A stretch of DNA of 22,289 bases from Nitrospinaceae bacterium (GTDB lineage Bacteria > Nitrospinota > Nitrospinia > Nitrospinales > VA-1), in NCBI GenBank assembly GCA_029261675.1, contig JAJDBA010000341.1, positions 1 to 22,289 of the forward strand. The letters are read 5' to 3'. Both the position numbers and the translations under genes were made by a program. The first letter of the stretch is position 1. Every line of letters begins with the position of its first letter. This document shows positions 15,589 to 22,289 of the stretch, piece by piece. The notes below the pieces were generated by a model, which was not told where the DNA came from, made no database searches, and saw only the letters and a list, made by a program, of their open reading frames with translations.

Positions 15589-16025
15589 GATTTTTCTTCT
15601 TTTGGCAATAACTCTTTAAATGACTGAAAAAGGCTGATTGCGGCCGAAGGGTGCCCATTAATTAACTCATCGGTAAACCCTTTTTCAAGGAAATTAGAAA
15701 ACCCCTCCAATTTGGATTTATCAATCGATTCAAATTTAGAAAATCCCATTGTCCAGCTTGTAAAACATCTTTCAGAAATCTCTCCATTGTAAATCAATTT
15801 AAGGCTCTTATGCCGATCATCCTTTTTTAGGATTTCATACAAATCAAAAATAGTTTTTTCTCTTCCTTCTAAAATCTGCATAAACTGCCTAGTCCTAGCC
15901 CAATAAATAAGAATACCTGTGACACCATTTTTAGAGTTCCATTTTCTTGAGGTCTTCAAGATATTCAATATATCGGCATCCGACATATCTCTCGTTGCGA
16001 AGCTGCAATAGAATAATTCGTGCAT
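15585..16025 (-). CDS. Stand-alone BLUF-domain blue-light photoreceptor (PixD-like)
   Basis: The 146-residue protein is a short BLUF protein that binds FAD non-covalently and senses blue light. The photoactive residues are all present: Y6 in L-F-Y-C-S, N30 in the helix before G-V-T-G, Q50 in F-M-Q-I-L-E-G, and W91 and M93 in S-W-T-M-G-F. D69-D-R-H fits the family's D-x-R-H. Positions 50, 91 and 93 equal those of cyanobacterial PixD, and the ~50-residue C-terminal tail fits that short class. No EAL, GGDEF or cyclase is attached, so output must be by partner binding. The kinases, the neighbouring 67-residue protein or the CHAT protein are possible partners, but nothing in the sequence proves any of them. 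Its stop overlaps that of the convergent ABC-F gene. Confidence 0.93.
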   Translation of the reverse strand: MHELFYCSFATRDMSDADILNILKTSRKWNSKNGVTGILIYWARTRQFMQILEGREKTIFDLYEILKKDDRHKSLKLIYNGEISERCFTSWTMGFSKFESIDKSKLEGFSNFLEKGFTDELINGHPSAAISLFQSFKELLPKEEKS

Positions 16026-16031
16026 CCCTAA

Positions 16032-16060
16032 ATGATAAATATTTTTACTTTAAATGTCCA
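16032..16060 (-). promoter_or_regulatory. Near-consensus promoter giving a leaderless BLUF transcript
   Basis: On the minus strand TGGACA (16060-16055, five of six to -35) is separated by exactly 17 bases from TATCAT (16037-16032, five of six to -10). Only six bases separate the -10 box from the BLUF ATG at 16025. The start site should therefore fall at or one base before the ATG. No Shine-Dalgarno exists between them. Confidence 0.65.
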
Positions 16061-16198
16061 GTTTCTAATAAAATGTTTTTATCCCAGAATAAAACCTTAA
16101 AAATTTCAGAATTCAAAGTGGCAAATAAAATTACCGCGACCTATCTTAGGATTAGAGAGGTTGACAATCCCATTCTAGACTGAAGGGAGGCACATAAA

Positions 16199-16402
16199 AT
16201 GCTATTTCCAGTCACAGTTTATAATGCCAATGGAAAGATAAAAGAGGTTATCTCAAAAGAGAGGTTGCATCGGCGTCACTGGAAAATTTTCCAGAATAAT
16301 GAGGGGAATTACACCGGGGCAGGAAAACAGAGAATTTCTAAAGAGTTAAAAACTAAGCTGGATCTGCAATTTCCTGAAGGGTTAAAGAATAGCCGCAACT
16401 AA
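16199..16402 (+). CDS. Small hypothetical basic protein
   Basis: The 67-residue protein is basic and soluble, with a central R-L-H-R-R-H-W-K-I-F motif (23-32) and a Y-T-G-A-G-K-Q-R-I stretch. It has no signal peptide, membrane segment or cysteine. The start is well supported by GGAGG eight bases before the ATG. It diverges from the BLUF gene across 173 bp and is convergent with the TPR/CHAT gene, whose stop is only six bases away. I do not recognise the family. Size and charge would suit a nucleic-acid-binding or accessory protein, but that is a guess. Confidence 0.65.
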   Translation: MLFPVTVYNANGKIKEVISKERLHRRHWKIFQNNEGNYTGAGKQRISKELKTKLDLQFPEGLKNSRN

Positions 16403-16412
16403 TGTCGGCTAT
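16389..16412. terminator. Inverted repeat spanning two convergent stop codons, possible shared terminator
   Basis: ATAGCCG (16389-16395) and CGGCTAT (16406-16412) form a perfect 7-bp stem with a 10-base loop across the ends of the 67-residue gene and the TPR/CHAT gene. The right arm overlaps a second perfect palindrome, CTATCGATAG (16409-16418), inside the TPR/CHAT stop. No T tract follows on either strand, so intrinsic termination is uncertain. Confidence 0.35.
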
Positions 16413-19400
16413 CGATAGTCTCCGGTCAAATTAAATCCGGCCCAATAGGAGGGGTGTGGGTAAAACCGTTTAACAAGAAGTTGCGCCTTGCGCAAGCTCT
16501 CGGCTTTATCCTCCCTACCGTAATTGCGGTAAAAATGTTTTATCAGCACCGCTGTGGAGATATCGCTTACTCTCCACAGCGAAGATAAAATTGCGTGTGT
16601 CCCTGCATAGATAAATGCACGGTTGAGTCCTACCAACTCATCGCCGCCAACGAGATCACCCAAACCGGTTTGGCAAGCACTGAGGGTCACAATGTCTGCT
16701 TTGATATCGAGCCCGAAAACTTCATTGACCTCAAAATTACCATCGTCACTTTTATCCCGCGTCAATTTTAAAGAAGAAAATAAAGGGTTAATGGGATCAA
16801 ACTCACCGTGTGAGGCAACATGGATGATTTGATAGTCGCCGATATTTTTCTTCAACCAGCTCTCGGTAGCATTTTCTCGGGTCAAGACATCAATTTTCGG
16901 AAAATCCCATTTGATAGCGTTGGCTTCCATTTCTGCTAGCGGCAAATCGTAATTCAAATCGCCAAGATCAGGGTTGCCCAACGCCAAAACCTTAATATCG
17001 CGAGTGCGCACCGTTTTTTTCTTGAAAGTGAACTGCATCACCGACGCACTCGGGGAATAAAACAGGGGATGAAGCTCAAACAAATAGTTCTCTTCATTTC
17101 TTAAAGAAGAAAACGAAATATAGTGAAGGTGTCCATGCGGCACGATCCCCAGCATCCGCTTACCTTTTATAAACACCTGCAAAGGCTCTATCAATAAAGC
17201 GTATAATTGTTTCGCTTGATCTTCTACAGGGGCAATTTTTTGAATCCGCTCACGGTAGTCAGCAACAAGAGCATTTAAATCCTTTTCCGTTATGGGAACG
17301 CGGACCGAATGGATTTCTTCTTCCACCACCACCCAGGCAACAAGCTCTTCTTTGGTCACCAAATACTCCACCAATGCTACGCTATCTTCGAGTAAGCCAT
17401 ACAGTTCCTTTAAGGTGATCGCATCTACTGTTATAAAGTTTGAAATTTCTGGGCTCTGTTCTTTGGCATCGATCAACATATTCTTATAGAGACTTCTCGC
17501 CTCCACCAATTTGTTACTAAGATTTTTTGCCTCTTCTTCCTTCTCGGCTGAACGTGCAGCAGCGAAAGCTTCTTCCGTTTCTCGGATCTGTGATTTCTGC
17601 CGGGTTAAAGCATCGTATAGTTTTTGACTAACATCATTTTTCAAACTGATCTTCTGATTTCCAAGCAGATCAATGAAACTTCGCGATTTCGCCCGCTCTG
17701 CATATTGAAAAGAGTCTTCGACATTGCCCATATCCAAAAGTAATAAGATCAACTCTTTATAAACATCCTGCTTGTCAGTGAGAAATCCATTTTGAAATTC
17801 TTCAACTTTAATAGCGGCACGCATAGAATCTACAATTTTCACCGCTTCCTTATAAACTTTCACAGCTTCTTCATTATTCTTTAACTGGATAAGGGCGAAT
17901 CCCTGTCCGCGCAAGGCACGCCAACTCACTTCCTTGACATTGATCTCAGATGCCAATGCATACGTCTTTTCAAACAACGGCACGGCCTTCTGCCATTGTT
18001 TTCGTTCTAGCGCTAGCTGCCCCAATTCCAACATTATTTTTACAACATTCGTACGATCCCCAATTTCACCACTAAAACTCATCGCCTGATTAAAATGTCC
18101 GGCGGCGGCATCGAGTTTTCCCATGCGCATCAAACTCATCCCCATATTGCGGTGAGTGTAACCCTGCCCCCATTTCGATTTGAGTTGAATGTCGCGCTTC
18201 AAAGCTTCATTAAAAGATTCAAGAGATTTTTCAAAGCGCTTTTCTTTTCGATGCACCAGGCCGATATTATTGTGGGCAGAGGCGATATCTATCCGCGAAC
18301 GCATTTCGGTTGCCAGGTCGAGACTGTGCTGGAGATTATTCAAAGCTCGTTCAGGATCATTCAATGTCCAATGAATCAATCCTAATGTGTTATAGATAAA
18401 AGCTTGTTGCAGTTTATCGTTGAGAGACTTGGCTATTTCTAACGACTGCCGTTGCGCTCGAAATGCCTGTTGATAATTGCCTTGAAACCAGTGTGAGTTA
18501 GCCTGATACAGTAATGCTTTCGACAATCCTGATTTGAAATTATTTTCTTCCGCAAGAACTTGCGCTTGCGAAAAACAATTTAGAGATCGATTAAAATCTC
18601 CTTCTTTTTCAGCAACCAACCCCAAGTCCAGTAGTAACTCAACCTGAAGCTCTACTTGTTCCAATTCAACGAATAAGTCATAAGCCTTGGAAAAATATTC
18701 TTTGGCTTCGTTAAATTGATTGAGACGGAGACTGTAAATTTTTCCTATCCTGCGAAATTCTCGGGCTCGATTTAAATCCTCACCTATCTCTTCATTTATT
18801 TTTTGCGAGGCAGTGAACGCTTTCAGCGCACGGGCATATTCTGTTGCATTTTCTTCAACGATACCCAGTTGACTATAACTTTGTGCCAAACGATCGAGGA
18901 TTTCATATTCCTCAAAGATGGCGAGAGCCGTTTTTAAATGTTCCACCGCTTCAGGAAATTTTTCTGCCAGAGAATAAAGCAGACCCAGAAAATAATGCGC
19001 CTCTGCCAACTCTTCGGGGTTCTCCTCTTTCTCTGCAAAAGGCAAAACTTTATTCTGATAATGAATGGACTTTTCGTAGTCCCCTAGCTTCCAAGCTGCA
19101 GTTGCAAGAGCCTTGACAATTGTTTTGGCCTGGAAGTTTTCACCTAGATTCACCTTTCCTGGCACAAAAGGAGCAAGCACCAAAGCTTTTTCAAGAAAGT
19201 TAATCGTCGAAATAAGTTCACCTGCCTTCGATGCGGCGGCCCCTTTTAGCACATTAGCTTTAATATGTTTGATGGCGAACGCCTGCTTCTCCATATCGCT
19301 CATACCGGGGAATCCATAATAGCGGTAACGAGCCCAATCCAGGTTTTTAGGATATTTTTTTGACAGTGCCATTTGTGCTTGTCGCAACGATTCTGAAGGA

Positions 19401-22289
19401 TTGGCTTCGCCAAGAGTCTCTGTAAAATATTTATTAAATTCATCTTGAAAATCTGGCTTCCCACTATGAAGCACTGTTCCGGCATATCCTTTAAACGTCA
19501 ACCCCTGTAACAATAAAGCTGTGGGAGACAACTCCAGTCGAGGGTCGAACATATGCTCCACATCCGTCAAAGTGATCAAATGCGATTCAACAGGGTTGGC
19601 ATACAGAGATTCAATAGAAATTCTCTGAAACTTTGCGGGTTCTTTATTCAAAGTAATGAACGATGATTGAGCTTCATGACGAAAAACCCGAACGGGACTT
19701 TCAATATGCACCAACCCAAAATGATCCCACTCTTTTAGGAACGATTCCCGGTTTGCCTCTTCTCCATTTAAACGGGTAACCGATGTAAAAAAAGATTCCA
19801 CATCATCAGTCAAACCAGCTTCAATTGATAACAGGCGGGAGCTATAAAGATTTCGCGAGTTAACCGAGCGAACAAAATGCGGCAACGAAGAGACAAAGGT
19901 CAGCCTTGAGCTTTCAATCAAAGGTTTGCCCTTTAACTTGAGAGCTGCCCAGGGCAAAAATTCCAACCTTCCCTCTGCCAGAAGAATAATAGATTTTGCA
20001 CTGCCAATCGCATCCTGCAATGGAATAATAAGCTTTTGTGACAATTCTTCAATATCGACTTTACTTGCATTGGCCTCAGCCATCCGATGAACTAACTGAA
20101 AGAAATTTTTGTCCCCAGCAATACGACTTGCAGAAACTTTTTCACTGTTTATCTGCCAGATAAGAATATCGTTTCCAAGTCTTTGCAATTTTAAAAATAC
20201 TTCTCCATTTCGCAAAAGCGATTGCACAACTTCCACAGACGGAACATTCGGCGACACCCAGTCGACCAGCGCGGGATCATCTTCGCCAACCAAATCCATA
20301 AACTCTTGGTATTCGGCTAACAAAGCTTCAGCATCTTCGACCTCTAAAGACGCCAGTTGCTCTGCATATTTTTTAATCTCAGTAAAGTATTCCTGCCTCT
20401 CTTCGCTGGCAAACTGATAAATTGGTGCCAATGTTTGAACGATCCTTTTCTTACCCTTTTCAGAAAACAATAATGCTGCACTGTATTTTTTTTGTTCGAA
20501 CAATTGCGATGTAATTTCCTGATAAAGCTGCTCAATCATCGCTAACGTTGAACGATCTAATGGGATAGTGCGATACGGCAGGCGGGCCAACTCTTTTTCT
20601 GCATCGAGAAGTCGAGATAAACGTTTCGAACTTTCTAATCTAAGCGCATCTAAATAAACAAATTGCCAGCGAATATTGATCGGCGGCGCCCAAGGAACCC
20701 CGTTCTCTTCGATTCCTGCAAGGTGGCGGGTCAATTCCAAGTTCTGTTTTATTTTGGGAAGATACTTTTCGGCATCTCCTTTGGCCAATTCCAGTGCCAC
20801 CTCAAAGTGCTGAATCGACTTTCCAACGCGGGTCATATTGTTTCGCAAGCCCGCCAGACTGGATTTTACTTGCTCGACATCGTTTAACCCTGAAGGCTCT
20901 TTAGAATTAAATGCCTGCATATGAAAAAGAACGCCTAAATAATTATGCAAAATTAATGACGTAGTCGCTTCGCTGAAAACAACTGCTTCCTCTATAAATG
21001 CAATAACCGCCTCGGTCGCGATATTGTTTCTAACACTTATCGTTAGCACGGCACGTGCCATATTCGCTGCATTGACGGCCATACCGTTTCGATTGTCTAG
21101 TTTTCTTGAAAGCAAAAAAGAATCCTTAAAATAGTCCAGACTTTTTTGCGTTTCTCCCGATTGAAAATAAAACCCACCAAGCTGATTGAGTAAAAGCGCC
21201 TTTTCAAGAAGAACCGGGATATTTTTTTCTACGTCCAACCCTTCGGGTATCAGTTTCAGTTTTTTCTGAAAATATTCGATTGCCTTCTGGTTATCACCAA
21301 AGTCTCCATAAATTTTTCCAATGTAATGAAAAATCAGTTTCTGCTCACCACTTTTGTCGAATCCATACGCTGCGCCTGAAACATCATCACCGATTCCAGC
21401 TTCTATGTTGACCTCGAGTAATGCCGATGATTTCTTTTTTCTATCCGCCACACCATATTTCTCAAGCTTATCAATCGCTTCGAAATAATAATTGAGAGCC
21501 CGGCTCATTTTTTCTGAGTCCGGTTGCAGACGATTTTGCGAATAAATATTATTAGCAATGTTTCTAAGCGCCCGCGAAAGCGATGATTGGTTACCTGTCT
21601 GCCTGTTCAATTCCAGACTTGCAGAAAAATGTTTGACCGCAAGTTCATAATCTTTTTTTTCCTGATAAGCCAAAGCGATACGATCGTGTAGCTCGGCCAT
21701 CCGTGCAGGCTCATTTTTCTTTCCAACCAAATCCATCGCCTGCTTGAACTGCTTAACCGCATTGACCGCATCACCTGTTTTAAAAGCTGCCTCGCCATAA
21801 CGTTGCCTGTATAAAGCTTCCCGTTCTGCATTCAAAAATACTAATCCGGTTTCTTCACGCTTTTGGTAATAATGACGAGCTGAAAGAGGATTGTTCAGCA
21901 AATAATGCCCGTTCCCTAAATTGAGAAGCAGGTCGGCTTCGTTTCGAGAGTTTTCTTCTTCATTATTGAGGGCCAATGCAATCTGATATTCATGTAAAGC
22001 CTTTTCAAGAAAACCGGACTGCTGGCGTTCTTTCTGTTCATAAATCCAGCCCAAGGTCTGATGAAAAAAGACTTGTTGAGAGTTTTGTGCGAGCGCCTTA
22101 CCGATTTCTGTTTCGGCTTCATCTAATGCTGGTGGAGTAAGGTAGGTATAAGCCAGCCCTAGCGCATAAAATTCTGCGGAGGAGTCTGGACGTATCTTGA
22201 CTCTTTTTTGATAGATTTTTACAGCATCAGCACTTTTCTTAAGAGCCGATGCCGCTTGCAGATAACCTCGATGGGCTTCTACAGTATCT
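16409..22289 (-). CDS. Giant TPR protein with a degenerate and an intact CHAT (caspase-like) domain, 5' partial
   Basis: The frame is open from the right edge to the stop at 16409, giving 1959 visible residues; the true start lies outside the window. Counting from the edge, TPR array one covers about 1-615. A CHAT-like domain follows (about 745-995), then TPR array two (about 1000-1530, repeats of roughly 36-40 residues) and a second CHAT domain (about 1660-1959). The last CHAT has the caspase-type pair: His in H-V-A-S-H-G-E-F (residue 1827, codon 16810-16808) and Cys in L-S-A-C-Q-T-G-L-G (residue 1872, codon 16675-16673). In the first CHAT the equivalent places are Pro 865 (H-I-E-S-P) and Val 910 (T-L-T-D-V), so it should be inactive. 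Such proteins act as regulated proteases in bacterial immunity or cell death, or as TPR scaffolds; no partner substrate is visible. No gasdermin, CRISPR gene or nuclease is adjacent in view. Confidence 0.9.
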   Translation of the reverse strand, partial: DTVEAHRGYLQAASALKKSADAVKIYQKRVKIRPDSSAEFYALGLAYTYLTPPALDEAETEIGKALAQNSQQVFFHQTLGWIYEQKERQQSGFLEKALHEYQIALALNNEEENSRNEADLLLNLGNGHYLLNNPLSARHYYQKREETGLVFLNAEREALYRQRYGEAAFKTGDAVNAVKQFKQAMDLVGKKNEPARMAELHDRIALAYQEKKDYELAVKHFSASLELNRQTGNQSSLSRALRNIANNIYSQNRLQPDSEKMSRALNYYFEAIDKLEKYGVADRKKKSSALLEVNIEAGIGDDVSGAAYGFDKSGEQKLIFHYIGKIYGDFGDNQKAIEYFQKKLKLIPEGLDVEKNIPVLLEKALLLNQLGGFYFQSGETQKSLDYFKDSFLLSRKLDNRNGMAVNAANMARAVLTISVRNNIATEAVIAFIEEAVVFSEATTSLILHNYLGVLFHMQAFNSKEPSGLNDVEQVKSSLAGLRNNMTRVGKSIQHFEVALELAKGDAEKYLPKIKQNLELTRHLAGIEENGVPWAPPINIRWQFVYLDALRLESSKRLSRLLDAEKELARLPYRTIPLDRSTLAMIEQLYQEITSQLFEQKKYSAALLFSEKGKKRIVQTLAPIYQFASEERQEYFTEIKKYAEQLASLEVEDAEALLAEYQEFMDLVGEDDPALVDWVSPNVPSVEVVQSLLRNGEVFLKLQRLGNDILIWQINSEKVSASRIAGDKNFFQLVHRMAEANASKVDIEELSQKLIIPLQDAIGSAKSIILLAEGRLEFLPWAALKLKGKPLIESSRLTFVSSLPHFVRSVNSRNLYSSRLLSIEAGLTDDVESFFTSVTRLNGEEANRESFLKEWDHFGLVHIESPVRVFRHEAQSSFITLNKEPAKFQRISIESLYANPVESHLITLTDVEHMFDPRLELSPTALLLQGLTFKGYAGTVLHSGKPDFQDEFNKYFTETLGEANPSESLRQAQMALSKKYPKNLDWARYRYYGFPGMSDMEKQAFAIKHIKANVLKGAAASKAGELISTINFLEKALVLAPFVPGKVNLGENFQAKTIVKALATAAWKLGDYEKSIHYQNKVLPFAEKEENPEELAEAHYFLGLLYSLAEKFPEAVEHLKTALAIFEEYEILDRLAQSYSQLGIVEENATEYARALKAFTASQKINEEIGEDLNRAREFRRIGKIYSLRLNQFNEAKEYFSKAYDLFVELEQVELQVELLLDLGLVAEKEGDFNRSLNCFSQAQVLAEENNFKSGLSKALLYQANSHWFQGNYQQAFRAQRQSLEIAKSLNDKLQQAFIYNTLGLIHWTLNDPERALNNLQHSLDLATEMRSRIDIASAHNNIGLVHRKEKRFEKSLESFNEALKRDIQLKSKWGQGYTHRNMGMSLMRMGKLDAAAGHFNQAMSFSGEIGDRTNVVKIMLELGQLALERKQWQKAVPLFEKTYALASEINVKEVSWRALRGQGFALIQLKNNEEAVKVYKEAVKIVDSMRAAIKVEEFQNGFLTDKQDVYKELILLLLDMGNVEDSFQYAERAKSRSFIDLLGNQKISLKNDVSQKLYDALTRQKSQIRETEEAFAAARSAEKEEEAKNLSNKLVEARSLYKNMLIDAKEQSPEISNFITVDAITLKELYGLLEDSVALVEYLVTKEELVAWVVVEEEIHSVRVPITEKDLNALVADYRERIQKIAPVEDQAKQLYALLIEPLQVFIKGKRMLGIVPHGHLHYISFSSLRNEENYLFELHPLFYSPSASVMQFTFKKKTVRTRDIKVLALGNPDLGDLNYDLPLAEMEANAIKWDFPKIDVLTRENATESWLKKNIGDYQIIHVASHGEFDPINPLFSSLKLTRDKSDDGNFEVNEVFGLDIKADIVTLSACQTGLGDLVGGDELVGLNRAFIYAGTHAILSSLWRVSDISTAVLIKHFYRNYGREDKAESLRKAQLLVKRFYPHPSYWAGFNLTGDYR

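Noticed and set aside
16161..16166. Perfect TTGACA as -35 box for the 67-residue gene
   Set aside because: No -10-like hexamer at 15-19 bases downstream; that place is occupied by the ribosome site.
17292..20887. Several open frames of 60-100 codons antisense to the TPR/CHAT gene
   Set aside because: They are shadows of a long continuous coding frame, with no ribosome sites or recognisable domains.
22052..22054. TTG as the start codon of the TPR/CHAT gene
   Set aside because: The frame remains open to the window edge and the upstream residues continue the TPR pattern, so this is an internal leucine codon and the gene is 5' partial.

Overview
The window is about 22.3 kb of moderately AT-rich, gene-dense bacterial DNA. 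I see no tRNA, rRNA, CRISPR array, insertion sequence or phage gene. A secreted di-heme peroxidase, a periplasmic heme-binding sensor kinase and at least one signal peptide point to a Gram-negative bacterium that makes c-type cytochromes and meets oxygen or peroxide and light. An aquatic lineage such as Nitrospinota or a deltaproteobacterial-grade group would fit, but no marker gene here fixes the taxonomy.

Left part (1-7.6 kb): the window opens with the first codons of a divergent secreted protein. Then come a PhnW-like class V aminotransferase, a single-domain response regulator and a 1297-residue hybrid histidine kinase. That kinase has a periplasmic CxxCH heme site, then HAMP, GAF, kinase, REC, REC and HPt modules. 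A small unknown gene and a TVP38/TMEM64 membrane protein lie on the minus strand. A 171-residue protein made of two copies of one unit follows on the plus strand.

Middle part (7.6-15.6 kb): a tandem-nitroreductase SagB/ThcOx-type protein comes first. Next is a di-heme cytochrome c peroxidase divergent from an OxyR with both redox cysteines, which looks like a peroxide-response pair. After it lies a cytoplasmic GAF-GAF hybrid kinase whose receiver domain is split by a 19-bp tandem duplication. An ABC-F ATPase with its own promoter closes this part.

Right part (15.6-22.3 kb): a stand-alone BLUF blue-light photoreceptor has a near-consensus promoter that should give a leaderless transcript. A 67-residue unknown gene diverges from it. 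Convergent to that gene is a giant TPR/CHAT protein that runs off the right edge (1959 residues visible). It carries two TPR arrays, each followed by a CHAT caspase-like domain. The first CHAT has lost both catalytic residues and the second keeps the His-Cys pair.

The main themes are sensing of redox state, peroxide and light, and phosphorelay signalling. The most unusual items are the dead-plus-live tandem CHAT protein, the duplication that breaks the kinase, and several promoters placed so close to the start codon that leaderless mRNAs are expected (OxyR, BLUF, probably the aminotransferase).
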